Source of the DNA: Cotesia glomerata
Taxonomy: Eukaryota; Arthropoda; Insecta; Hymenoptera; Braconidae
NCBI RefSeq assembly: GCF_020080835.1
Contig: NC_058160.1
Coordinates: 19,207,152-19,271,151, forward strand
DNA: 64,000 bases
Direction of reading: 5' to 3'
A model generated the notes under the pieces. It saw nothing but the letters and a program-made list of their open reading frames with translations, did not search any database and had not been told where the DNA came from. Position numbers and translations under genes: made by a program. Positions 12,599-24,670 of the stretch are shown piece after piece; within the stretch, counting starts at the first letter, position 1, and each line of letters starts with the position of its first letter.

Positions 12599-14559
12599 AA
12601 TATTTTCAAAAAAACAAATTTTTTTTTATTTTGAATAAATTTTTCTTTACATTTCTATAGGTGCTAAGTAGATCCTCTGAAGAAAGGTCAGATGATATTT
12701 CATTTGATAATCAATCTAAAGCGACTTCAAGCATTTCATCAAATAGTAGGAGTGATTTATCAACTATTGATGAAACTTGTGAAATTTTTCGTAGGATGCA
12801 ATCTTCTGTTTAGTATTGTTGAATCAATTCCGTTTAAAGAGTTTGTTAAGTCGTTAAATCCGAACTATCATCTGCCATGCAGAAAAACTCTCTCCAATAC
12901 GTTGTTAAATAAATTACATAGCAAAATTTCAAGTGAACACACAAAAATTAATCAGTCAGAAGGAGTAATAGTGATAGATGGTTGGAAAAATTCGGTTGCA
13001 AATACTAAAAATGTTGTATGTATTATTCATACAGCAAATGAACCAAGTTTTTTTTTAAACTCTTGGGATTTCACATTGTTATCTGAAGATACACAACAAT
13101 TAACTAAAGTTATTGAAGAAGCTGTCGAAATAGCCAAAACAAATTATAATAAAACCATTTATGCCGTAGTTTCTGATAACGCTCCAGTTATGACAGCAAT
13201 GGGTAAAGCTGTAATTTTATGGCATGCAGGATGCAGCAGTCATCATGGAAATTTACTTGCCAAGGACCTTATTGATAAATCATTTGCAGAATCTATAAAT
13301 ACCATTTTACGTACATTCAAAGCTTCTAATTTAGAACGAGAGATAATAGAAAACGGAGGAACAAAAATTAAAATGGCTTGCAAAACTCGTTGGTGCAGTT
13401 ATCGTGATGCGTTTCGGTGTTGCTTAAAAAATTTAGATATAATGAAAAAAATTATCAGTAATAAATTAAACAATCCGTCTTTTACAAAATCAAAAAAACA
13501 AGAGAAAGAAAAATTGATTACTTTGAATGATCAGATTTTCGATGATTCTTTAATAACAAAATTACAAAATTTCATCGTTTTATCTGATCCAGTTTGTTCA
13601 TTAATTAATGAATGTCAACAGTCAAATTTTACTTTACCTGATGCAGCTGAAGAGTGGATGAAATTAAACGTTCCGACTGATAATGAAAAAATTCAAGAAA
13701 TTGTCCAAAAACGCATTGACAAAGTATTGACTCGAATTTTATTAGCAGCGAATTTATTGCATCCAGGTTATCAAGGAAAACAGTTTCGTCATACCGATAA
13801 ATATTATTCTCAAGCTATTGAATTTATAAGGAATGAATTAAATGAATCTTATCATGAAATGGAAGCTTATGAAAATAAAGTTGGAATTTTTGAATCATTA
13901 CTGAAAAAAGGAAATGTCCCTCCAAAATTATTTTGGCAAATGGCCGAAAACTCATACCCAGTAATTTCTCAATTAGCTCAACGATTGATTAACATTCCAT
14001 CGTCATCAGCACAAATTGAAAGATTATTTTCAAACAGGTCATTTGTTCATTCTTGTCTTCGAAATCGTTTAACACCCGAACGTTCAGAAAAGTTAATCGA
14101 CATTTATTATACATTGAAAATGAGTTCTGGAAATTCGAAATGAGTATTTAAAATATATATATTGTGTAATGTGTATGTATTATTATAAAATTTACAATGA
14201 TAATTAATTTAGTTATATACTTGAAGAAATAAAAATTTTTGTACTTGAAAATTGTATTGTAAATAATTTTATTGTTGTGTTTATTAGTAAAGTTGAAATT
14301 CACATCAAATATATTTTTAATAAAAATTTTCCAGAATAATGATTTCTTAATTATAAATTATCAGTAAAAGGATGAAATGAATTCGTAAAATATCATGTAT
14401 CCAGAACAAAGTTTATTTCTACTTTCTATGAAAATTTTTATAATAAAAACAAATCAAATACATACGTAAATAATTACCATATTTAAATTGGTATTTATTG
14501 ATTATTCTTACATATTTGTTTTAATATTATTGTTACATAACGTTTAGAATTTGTTTTTA

Positions 14560-14960
14560 ATTTGATCATAAACTGAGATCAATAAATTAATCTAATATCA
14601 CAGAAATTAGTAAGAACTCAAATCTCAGTTATTTATTTATCAAATTTTGATCATTTTTAAAAAATAATTAAAATTTGATTATAAGCTAATTTAATAAATA
14701 GAATAACTTTTTTAATTTACCACAGTAAAATAATAATAATAATAATAAGTTACTTTGATCACAGATTTTCATTTTTTAAGTAACAATTAAAATTTGCTTA
14801 TAAGCTAATTTAATAAATAGAATAACTTTTTTAATTTACCACAGTAAAATAATTATAATAATAAGTTACTTTGATCACAGATTTTCATTCATTTAATTTT
14901 AATGACTGTTGAGTAACAATTAAAATTTGCTTATAAGATATCTTGTATATAATATAATCC
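14560..14960. repeat. About 118-bp tandem repeat between the hAT genes
   Basis: At least two full units and one partial share AATTAAAATTTG, TTATAAGCTAATTTAATAAA and TACTTTGATCACAG. The array separates the 3' ends of the two convergent transposase genes. Confidence 0.75.
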
Positions 14961-15175
14961 TTAGATAAGTTGTTTTAATTGATCACAGATAAATATAAAT
15001 AATTAAATTGCTATTTACAAGTTTATAAGATGTAAATATACTAATTATGATTTAAAATTACAGGTCTTTCATAGGTTGAAACAAACATTCAATATAACAA
15101 TCTAATTGTTTAATAATAATTCCTATATCTGTATAATATATTTAATGATTGAAAATTTATATAATATATTCTTTG

Positions 15176-16421
15176 TTAATTAGCATTCATAAATTTAAGA
15201 TTATAAAAAACATCAGTGAACTTAGGTACTAATTTTTCTGGTAAGTTTTTACCTAAGTCATACTGATTAAATTTTATCGTACATGCTGGTATTTTTAATA
15301 ATGATTGAGCCAACATACTAAGATTTGGATTTTGTTCTGAAGCTATATACTCCAAAAAGTTTTTGAACAGGTAGTTTTAGTAATTAACTTTGCAAATAAA
15401 TCTTTAGAATTTTTAAAACACTCTAATTCCTGAAATCCTGTATCATCTAGTTCATCAATCAAAAATTCATAAACTATATTACTATATTTACTAATTTTCA
15501 TGAAATAACTACCTCTACTAATTCTTTTTCAACATCAGTACTTTTTATAGCGTTTAACAGACGATTAATTTTGATTTCTAAAGAATCATCGTGAATTGCT
15601 GCATGAGTGTATCGACAGTTTCTAAATGACAATCAAAGTACCACATAATTATAGATTCCGATGGAAGTTGCGATGCTGATGTGGAATCAAGAATACGATT
15701 ATTTTTTGGTATGTTTATAAATGATATCACAGCATACACTGATATATAATACTTTTTAAGTGCGATCGAGCTTGACTCGTTAATCATTTGCAAATAATTA
15801 CTTATATAATCACGTTCTTCTCCCAAGATCCAAGACTTTAGAAATAATGTATCATTTCCAGTTCTTGTTATAGCAATAATCTCTAAGCCACTTGTTTGAG
15901 CAACATTTTTACAAAATAATAATGTTCCTTTTTTCTCCTTCAAGTTTAGTTTACGATCAGTAAATTTATCGTGAGCTTTTTCAAGTAAAGTTGTCGATAA
16001 CTTAACTTCACTAGGGACTTCATATGCAGGCCGTAATATTTTACAAAATTTTTTAAAATAAAGATCTTGAATTAGATCAAATGAAATTATTACTATAAAA
16101 AAAGTTACTTAAAGATTTCTTCGTTTTTTAGACAATGTTATATTACAGTTATCTTCAGATTCAGAAATTGAATCAGAGTTTTCCCAAATACGCGACTTCC
16201 TATAAAATAAATTTATAGTTTAATAATTTTAAATCATAGAGAATAGAAAAAAATTGAGACTAAGATTAAATTTACCTGTGACTCTTCAATCGTTGTTCAG
16301 TGGTATTATTCATTATTTTTTTACACTTTACACATAATGCAACTTGTTTTCCGTTTTCACGAATACGCTGAAATCCTCCTTCTTCCCAAAAACTGTGCTT
16401 CGGTCGACCTCCTCTTTGCAT
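15176..16421 (-). pseudogene. Second, catalytically degenerate hAT transposase paralogue
   Basis: Exon 1 (16421-16276) encodes MQRGGRPKHSFWEEGG and a BED finger (ALCVKC ... RLKSHR). It splices at the same codon as the plus-strand gene. Exon 2 starts at 16199 and exon 3 at 16092. Exon 3 runs open to 15578 and aligns through the transposase core (FKKFCKILRPAYEVPSE; TLFLKSWILGEE; YAVISFINIPKN). Relative to the plus-strand enzyme, the DGW aspartate is gone, SDNA has become SFIN, and the C-terminal IERLFS is replaced by TIKFNQ. An in-frame TAA sits at the putative exon 2 donor. A frameshift near 15590 and others downstream break the C-terminal half, which is still recognisable up to KFMNAN-stop at 15176. 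It is either decay or a former dead-enzyme regulator. Confidence 0.8.
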
Positions 16422-16700
16422 ATTTTTTTCTTTATGATATTATAATTCTATGAATTATTAATGTAAAAACTTCAATTTAATTAAATATTAGGTTAATAAT
16501 GATAAATTTTTAGTTTATATTTATTTATTTACTAATTTAAGTTCATCAAAAGTTCGGTAGATGGTGTTGAAATACCTAACGTAAAATACGTCACGTAAGA
16601 AACCCAACCGGTAATTTACGTGTATTATACATGTCTAAAACTAAGTATAATACGTTAAGTATTTTACGTGCCCTTCCCTGAGACTGGTTAATAAATATTA

Positions 16701-17621
16701 TGTAAGAAATATCATCGTTTCAAACTTCGCTCAATTAACAAGTAGTGCCACCTACAGGCAACAATCATCAAGACGTTTGTAGTATCTGTACATTGCTCGA
16801 ACAGAATTACTCAGATCTTGATAAGCTGACTTTTCCGAAGAAAGCAAAATCAAACAATTCTAGCTCTTTTAGGGCCAGTTTTTCAAATCAAGATAAAATT
16901 TTATCCAGGATAAAATTATGATGCCAGTATATTTATATATATATGAAATATATAGATATATTTTATCATTAGATAAAATTTTATCCTCGATTGAAAAACT
17001 GGCCCTTAAATATTGACTCTAGTTAATAAATACAAATAAATGAAAAGAAAGTATATTTAGAAAAATACGAATGGAAAGTTATTTAATAATTAATTCTAGG
17101 GATTTTATATTAAAAAAAATATTTTAACATTTTTTGTTTTTAAAAAAATTTTTAATTCAAAGTTTGTATTTTTCCCGCGGAAATTGAATGTTTATAAAGT
17201 TTTAATATAAATCATTTAAAGTATCACTTTTCGTACAATATCTAGCAGCATTGATAAAATTTTATATCAATAAGCCGCGAATACTTTTTAGCTCAGATTG
17301 ATAAACTAAATGATCAGTTGTAAGCATTTAATTTCACATATATTTTGAAAAATTTTTTACATTTTTGTAGTTGTGATAGTTGTAAATTTGAATTTAATAC
17401 TTTAATACTTAATAATTAAAAAACAATATCAATGATAATAATGATAAACCATATTATCAATTTATTTTTACCATTAAAAATATTTTTAGTATTATCCTTA
17501 TTGTCATTGTTAATATTGTCGTTATTATAATTATTATTATTTTCGTCATTATTTAGTGTCAATATCATATTGTTGTTAGTATATATCACATTTCGTAAAC
17601 TTATAAATAATATTCGTATTA
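16701..17621 (+). repeat. Tandem unit 2 (921 bp including a MITE)
   Basis: Begins TGTAAGAAATATCATCGTTT and is nearly identical over several hundred bases to the unit starting at 17622. It contains a 134-bp MITE that unit 3 lacks. No coding similarity was found. The conserved part around AGTGCCACCTACAGGC is the only segment also kept in the diverged unit 1. Confidence 0.85.
16872..17005. mobile_element. PIF/Harbinger-type MITE with TTA target duplication
   Basis: 134 bp with inverted ends GGGCCAGTTTTTCAA and further inner symmetry (ATAAAATTTTATCC). It is flanked by TTA on each side (16869-16871 and 17006-17008). Unit 3 reads through this point as CTCTTTTAAGTATTG, an empty site confirming the 3-bp duplication. 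Confidence 0.9.
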
Positions 17622-18195
17622 TGTAAGAAATATCATCGTTTCAAACTTCGCTTAATTAACAAGTAGTGCCACCTACAGGCTACAATCATCAAGACGTTTG
17701 TAGTATCTGTACAGTGCTCGAACAGAATTACTCAGATCTTGATCAGCTAACTTTTCCGAAGAAAGCAAAATCAAACAATTCTAGCTCTTTTAAGTATTGA
17801 CTCTAGTTACTAAATGCAATTGAATTAGAAGAAAATATATTTAGAAAAATACATATGGAAAGTTATTCACTAATTAATTCTAGGGATTTTATATTAAAAA
17901 AAAATTTTAACATTATTTGTTATTAAAAAAATTTTCAATTCAAAGTTTGTATTTTTCCCGCAGAAATTGAATGTTTATAAAGTTTCAATATAAATCAATG
18001 AAAGTATCACTTATCGTACAATATTTAGCAGCATCAATAAAATTTTATATAAATAAGCCGCAAATACTCTTTGGCTTAGATTAACAAACTAAATTATCAA
18101 TTGAAACTTTAATTTTACATGAATTTTTACATTTTTTGTAATTGAGATAATTATAAATTCAAATCTAATCCTCAATACTCAATAATTTAAAAATG

Positions 18196-18248
<53 letters not shown>

Positions 18249-18324
18249 TATAATAATAATAAATATCGTTGCTATTATATTTATCAGTTTATTATTAACA
18301 TTATAATTATTTCCATTTTTTAAC

Positions 18325-18360
<36 letters not shown>
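17622..18360 (+). repeat. Tandem unit 3 and its microsatellite tail
   Basis: Direct repeat of the preceding unit without the MITE. Homology continues to about 18190 and then runs into (AAT)n at 18195-18250. A complementary (ATT)n tract at about 18327-18362 could pair with it. Confidence 0.8.
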
Positions 18361-18362
<2 letters not shown>

Positions 18363-18363
<1 letters not shown>

Positions 18364-18701
18364 GACTTCATTTATTCTGCAGTATGTGTACGACTTCGTA
18401 CATGTGCCATTCTACAAGCGTGTATTACGTATAAAATTTGAATTTCCCGGGATTTGTAACACTCCGTATATATACGGTGCTGTTTGTGTACGGAGTCGTA
18501 TCGTTTGCTTGCTGTACCTTAGCCACATCGTTAGTTTATTATATAGAATTATATACAACAATACTTTCTCGCAGTGATCTCAAAGTAAATAAATAAAAGG
18601 ATAACTGCAAGCAATTTACCTTAGTTTATTAACATGTGTGTGAGCACCTTTAAGATTGGAGTTTACTTTTCTACGGTACTAACTTAAATCTCGCGTTGGC
18701 T
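18363..18701. other. Sequence before the foldback element
   Basis: About 340 bp of moderately GC-rich DNA with a small ORF of no recognisable family. Because the 9-kb foldback separates it from reptin, it may be the ancestral upstream region of that gene; this is inference only. Confidence 0.35.
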
Positions 18702-19187
18702 GAGGGAGGGACAAAATGCAGAAGATAGTAGAAACTTTTGAATTGTAAGGTTGGTGAACCTGCCGTACTAAAGATGTGCTATAGGAAATGATAAAGGGGC
18801 GTTCATGATGGATAAAAATGCCAAGCGGTGCTACCTACTTGCGACTAAGCTTATCGCTTAAAAATTGATAAAACAGGCCGTTCTAATTGTTGAGCATTAA
18901 TCTAATAGATGGCGCATACATGCGCATTTCTGCCTTAAATAATTTTTCATAGCATTAAAGGGCTCATAGTGAACGTATAAGTTTTACATTTATAAGTCCA
19001 GCTAATACGTACTCCATAACACGAGGAATATAATACTCCAATAAATAATCACGCTAATTGTGAAATAAAATATTAATCATTTATTTATAAAATTTGAAAA
19101 TAATTATGCAATAAATAATTTAACAGTGATGTGAATAAAAAATTTGTTCAGTTTATTGATGAATTTGGAGTGCAAAAAATTAAAACG

Positions 19188-19189
<2 letters not shown>

Positions 19190-19241
<52 letters not shown>
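19190..19241 (+). repeat. (AAT)n microsatellite, 5' flank of Dong-type insertion
   Basis: A pure AAT run ending where the retrotransposon begins. It resumes at 20824-20840 on the far side. The opposite arm keeps the uninterrupted (TTA)n at 27164-27213. Confidence 0.95.
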
Positions 19242-20823
19242 TCTGGTCGTACATCTGGCGAGGGGTAAGTGCTCTGTTACGGGTGATGATGTCGAGTTGG
19301 TAGATGGGAGCGTTTTAAGACAATTAGACGCCGGAGAGTTGTATAGATATCTAGGAATGGAAGAGCACCGCATGCATGCGGTCTCCGAAGTCCAAGCAAC
19401 TCTCCGTAGCGAGTATGTTAGGAGACTCCGGAAAATTTGGTCCTCTGAACTTTCCGGCAAAAATAAAGTCTCCGCTACTAACACGCTCGCTGTCCCAGTC
19501 TTACTATACTCTTTCGGTGTCTTAAAATGGGCCCGAAAGGATCTGCGAGATCTCGACATCAGAACCCGTAAGACTATCAACATGAACCGGAGCATGCACC
19601 CCAATTCATCAGTCGCCAGATTATACCTCTCCCGGTCGATCGGAGGGAGAGGTTTGCAGAGCTTGGAGCGGCTTCACGATCGTTTAGTCCTGGGTTTAAC
19701 ACACGAAGTTGTCAATTTCACTGCAGATGAGGATGACTTTCTTATGCAAATTGTTCATAAACATGAGAATGCGCATAAGGGGTCGTTCTTATATAAGGCA
19801 GCAATATATGCGGCAAGAACCCTTGGTCTTGGAGAAATAAACGCTCTTATGGAACTCCGAAAGGAGGAATTCAAGAGCGCCATCAGGAACGCCGAGGAAA
19901 AACTACTCCTAGGCAAACTGATGGACAAGTCTATGCACAGCGTGTTCTTCAAACACGTGCGTGATCATGGCTTGTCCACCCAGCTGACGTTTTCCTTCTT
20001 AAAGTCAGCTGGCCTGATGTCCGAGACTGAAGGGTTCATATTTGCTTGCCAAGATGGTGTCATTAACACTCTAGAGTACCGTAGCAAGGTGCTCCAGGTG
20101 CAGCTCCCGGACACGACCTGCAGGGCGTGTAAACAACATCCGGAGACGCTTATGCACATTTTGTCAGCATGTCCTGTGCTGGCGAGAGGTGCATACATCC
20201 AGCGTCACAATGCTGCCTTGAGAGTACTGTACTACTATCTTCGTCACCGCTACGGTATTGACGTGACACCGGTGCTGCCTTATCTGCCAGGAGATATTCC
20301 CCAGGTTGTTGAGAATGACAGTTGCAAAATTTATTGGAACATGCCGTTTGCAACAACTCGGCGGATAGATCACAACAAACCTGATATTGTGCTCTTCGAC
20401 AAGGCTACTCGTGACATTTATGTCATTGAGTTCTCGGCCCCGGCTGAATACAACATCTCAGCCAAAGAAGAGCACAAAAGACAGATATATCAGGATCTCC
20501 TGTTTGAAATTGGCAAACTTTACCCAGGTTACCGTGTCAAGCTCGTCGTCCTGATTGTTGGCGTCCTCGGAGGGATGAAACAGTCTTTTGTATCCTCACT
20601 TGCCAGAGTTCCAGCTTGCTCATCAAAAGCTGAATTCTTGGCGGTCAGGATGCAGAAGGCTGTCATACTAGGTTCCCTCCGTCTACTTAGGAAAATGACT
20701 TTGGCCTGCTGTGATCACTAACCGCCTTGTTGTGCGGAGTGGTCCAGCAGTAATGGATGGAGCTCAGGCTGGGCCCTCGGAGAATCGGACTCCGGGGACA
20801 ACCCCCCTGAGCATTTAATAACA
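19242..20823 (+). mobile_element. 5'-truncated R4/Dong-type non-LTR retrotransposon
   Basis: The open frame 19243-20721 (about 492 aa) begins directly inside a reverse-transcriptase C-terminal region, with no start of its own. It contains a CCHC finger, CRACKQHPETLMHILSAC (CX2CX8HX4C), and the restriction-like endonuclease motif KPDIVLFDKATRDIYVIEF (KPD-X14-E). These define site-specific elements of the R2/R4 type. The roughly 100-bp 3' UTR ends at CATTTAATAACA. Insertion within TAA repeats is the known habit of Dong elements in the R4 clade. The truncated copy is otherwise open and looks recent, but it cannot be autonomous. The minus-strand ORFs over it are shadows. Confidence 0.9.
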
Positions 20824-21202
20824 TAATAATAATAATAATGATAATACTAATCGGTAGATTATCGGAATCCGTTACGAAGAAAATATGATTTATAAATACT
20901 CTTTATAAACATGTAAAATAGTGTAATATTGTATTTGGAGTGTAAAAAATTTAACAACGTTAGAGTGAATTTATATAAAACTTAATCGATTAGAATTTTA
21001 AGGTACCATTCATATTTGGAAGTAAAAAAGTGAGTGTATAATTTCTATTATTTTATGTTGTTATAAACATTTTCAAGTTGTTTTCACTATAAACAATTTA
21101 TTTTTTTATGACTTAGTAATTTAAAGGAAACAATTAACATTTTTGAAAAAAAATACTCCAATAGTAACAATCTACCTTCAACAGGTGCATTCCATTAGGG
21201 TA

Positions 21203-24200
21203 TTAAATCATTGATTTGAAATCAGCTTTTCTTGGCACGGATGGCACGGAATTTTTTATGAAAAATTTAATTAAATTAATTAAATGCCGATGATTTGTTA
21301 TAAATAATAGCGAGTAAATTATACTCAACCAATTTATAAGCACGAATGGCCTAAAGTTGCTCATTAAATAATTTAATGCAACAAGTGTCCAGCCATCTGC
21401 TCGATAAAAATACAAGTACGGCAATTATATATAAAAAATTTAATTAAATTAATTAAATGCCACTGATTTGTTTTAAATAATGGCGTGTAAATTATACTCT
21501 AGAAATTTATAAGCACAAATGGCCTAAAGTTACTCGTTAAATAATTTAATCCAACAAGTATCCAGCCAGGTGCTCAATGAAATACAAGTGCGGCTATTAT
21601 ATATAAAAAATTTAATTTATTTAATTAAATGCCGATTATTTGTTATTAAGAAAGATGTGTGAATTATATTCCACCAATTTATCAGCACAAATGGCCTAGA
21701 GTTACTCATAAAAAATTTATTGCAACAAGTATCCAGCCAAGTGCCCGACAAAAATACAAGTCCGGCATGATCTTGGCACGGATGGCACGGAATTTCTTAT
21801 GAAAAATGTAATGTAATTAGCTAAATGCCGATTATTTGTTGTAAATGAAGATGTGTGAATTATATTCTACCAATTTATCAGCACAAATGGCCTAGAGTTA
21901 CTCATAAAAAATTTATTGCAACAAGTATCCAGCCAGGTGCTCGATAAAAATACAAGTACGGCAAGTATATGTAAAAAATTTAATTCAATTAATTAAAGGC
22001 CGCTGATTTGTTATAAATAATGGCGAGTAAATTATACTCTACCAATTTATAAGCACAAATGGCCTAAAGTTGCTCATTAAATAATTTAATGCAACAAGTA
22101 TTCAGCCAGGTGCTCGATAAAAATACAAGTACGGCAACATACAATTAATTGCGATTATTCAATATTATGAATTTTTCATACATTAATTATTAAAAAAAAA
22201 AAAAATTATGTTATTAGATGAAGTAATTAATTCTCACTCGGGATTAGAAAAAGTGCTTTTCTAACCGAAGTAATTAAGAAAATGGACGCTCGTAAGCTGG
22301 TTTGATGAACTAGTGCTAACTTTATTTTTTTTTAATAATTTATATTTAATATTCTGAACTGGCAGTCATTGTTTTCGATTTCTTAATTAATGAGCATTTA
22401 TTAAAAATTTATATGGTAGTAATTCTTATAACAGATAATAAAATATATTTAAAAATAATTTAGGGTGTCAATAATTGGACCCCTGTCAATAATTGGTGCT
22501 TTTACCGTACCTACTCTTTTTTAAAGTGAAAAAAAATTATGGTAAACAATTGAGAAGAATATACTTGGCACGCATGGCACGGATTTGATATAAAAAATGA
22601 ACTGTAACGACTATCCAGCCAAGTGCACGATAAAAATACAAGTACGGCAATTTCCTGGCACGGAAGGCACGGAATTTTGTATAAAAAAATGAATTGATTT
22701 ATTAAATGCCGAGTATTTGTTATTAATAATGGCGTTTGAATTATATTCAACCTATTCATCAGCACCAATGGCCCAGGGTAACTCGTAAAGAATAAAATGC
22801 ACCAAGTATCCAGCCAAGTGCTCGAAAGAAATACAAGTCCGGCTAAGTCCTGGCACGGATGGCAGGGAATTTTGGATTGAAAATTGAATTAATTCATTAA
22901 ATGCCGAGTATTTGTTATTAATAATGGCGAGTAAATTATATTTCACCACTTTATGAGCACCAATGGCCGAGGGTAACTCAAAAAAAAAATAATGCACCGT
23001 GTATCCAGCCAAGTGCACGATAAAAATACAAGTCCGGCAATTTTCTGGTACGGATGGCACGGAATTTCATACAAAAAATTAAATATAACGAGTATCCAGC
23101 CAAGTGCTCGATAAAAGTGCAAGCCCGGCAATTTTCTGGCACGGATGGCACGGAATTATATATAAAAAATTTAATTAATTAATTGAATGCTGAGTATATG
23201 TTATTAATAATGGCGTTTGAATTATATTCAAGCTATTTATCAGCACCAATGGCCCAGGATAACTCAAAAAAAAAACAAAATGCAACGAGTATCCAGCCAA
23301 GTGCTCGATAGAAATACAAGTCCGGCAACTTTATATAAAAAAATTAATTTAATCAATTAAATGACGAGTATTTGTTGTTAACAATGGCAAGTTAATTAAA
23401 TTCTACTCATTTATGAGCACAAATGGCCCAGGGTAATTCAACAAAAAATAAAATTTACCGAGTATCCAGCCAAGTGATAGATAAAAATACAAGTCCGGCG
23501 ATTTCTTGGCACGGATGGTACGGAATTTTTTATTAAAAATTGAATATAACGAGTATCGAGCCAAGACCTCCGAAGAAATACAAGTCTGGCAATGTCCTGG
23601 CACGGATGGCACGGAATTTTGTTTAAAAAAATGAATTAATTTATTAAATGCCGGATATTTGTATAAATATAGGCGTGTTAATTATATTCAACCTATTTAT
23701 GAGCACCAATTGCCGAGGGTAACTAAAAAAAAATAAAATACAACAAGTATCCAGCCAAGTGCTCGATAGAAATACAAGTCCGGCAATTTTATAGAAAAAA
23801 TGTAATTAATTTATTGGATGCCGAGTATTTCTTATTAATAATGGCGTTTAAATTATATTCAACCTATTTATCAGCACCAATGGCCGAGGGTAACTCAAAA
23901 AAAAAAAATAATGCACCGAGTATCCAGCCAAGTGCTCGATAAAAGTCCAAGTCCGGCAATGTCCTGGCACGGATGGCACAGAATTTTGTTTAAAAAAATG
24001 AATTAATTTATTAAATGCCGGATATTTATTATAAAAATAGGGGTGTCAATTATATTCAACCTATTTATGAGCACCAATGGCCTAGGGTAACTCAAAAAAA
24101 AAAATAATGCACCGAGTATCCAGCCAAGTGCTGGATAACTCTAGGCCATTTGTGCTGATAAATTGGTAGAATATAATTCACACATCTTCATTTACAACAA

Positions 24201-24665
24201 ATAATCGGCATTTAACTAATTACATTACATTTTTCATAAGAAATTCCGTGCCATCCGTGCCAAGATCATGCCGGACTTGTATTTTTGTCGGGCACTTGGC
24301 TGGATACTTGTTGCAATAAATTTTTTATGAGTAACTCTAGACCATTTGTGCTGATAAATTGGTGGAATATAATTCACACATCTTTCTTAATAACAAATAA
24401 TCGGCATTTAATTAAATAAATTAAATTTTTTATATATAATAGCCGCACTTGTATTTCATTGAGCACCTGGCTGGATACTTGTTGGATTAAATTATTTAAC
24501 GAGTAACTTTAGGCCATTTGTGCTTATAAATTTCTAGAGTATAATTTACTCACCATTATTTATAACAAATCAGCGGCATTTAATTAATTTAATTAAATTT
24601 TTTATATATAATTGCCGTACTTGTATTTTTATCGAGCAGATGGCTGGACACTTGTTGCATTAAAT
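21203..24665. repeat. Satellite array in the foldback loop and inner arms
   Basis: Units carry the landmarks TATCCAGCCAAGTGCTCGAT, AAATACAAGTCCGGCA, CTTGGCACGGATGGCACGGA and an AT-rich spacer with AAATGCCGA.TATTTGTTAT. Spacing between successive CCAGCCA landmarks is mostly about 175-195 bp, with some short steps of about 90 bp. Orientation flips at about 24136, where the right arm begins. Several short ORFs of similar sequence on the minus strand are translations of this repeat, not genes. Confidence 0.9.
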
Positions 24666-24670
24666 TATTT

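Larger units (their letters stand above)
11640..14143 (+). pseudogene. hAT transposase with BED zinc finger, frameshifted
   Basis: Exon 1 (to 11786) encodes a BED-type zinc finger (AQCLKC ... RLQSHR). Exon 2 is 12242-12287 and exon 3 is 12661-14143. Catalytic landmarks of hAT enzymes are present: VIVIDGWKNS (first Asp), YAVVSDNAPV (second Asp), and IERLFS near the C-terminus (Glu), inside a dimerisation region ending near IDIYYTL. Two breaks are visible. A TGA/frameshift lies near 11690 before the finger. A second frameshift near 12785 means the open frame from 12692 has about 32 out-of-frame residues before the true domain at FVGCN. The catalytic part after 12790 is open to the TGA at 14141-14143. 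This was presumably the active transposase of the element. Confidence 0.88.
11442..16680. mobile_element. hAT-superfamily DNA transposon, 5,239 bp, two convergent genes
   Basis: Termini are CAGGGGTGGGCA on the left and, read inward, CAGGGAAGGGCA on the right. The 8-bp sequence AGACTGGT flanks it exactly (11434-11441 and 16681-16688), the hallmark target duplication of hAT elements. Inside are a plus-strand transposase gene (11640-14143) and a minus-strand paralogue (16421-15176), which converge on a tandem-repeat spacer at about 14560-14960. A SINE (11801-12148) and a MITE (12310-12598) lie in introns of the plus-strand gene. Both genes carry disabling changes, so the copy is probably not autonomous now. 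The tandem units at 16.7-18.4 kb show the uninterrupted target. Confidence 0.95.

Noticed and set aside
19755..20373. Minus-strand ORFs in the Dong-type element
   Set aside because: Antisense shadows of the retrotransposon coding frame.
22511..23612. Family of short similar minus-strand ORFs
   Set aside because: They are translations of successive satellite monomers in the foldback loop, with no conserved start and frequent frame changes.
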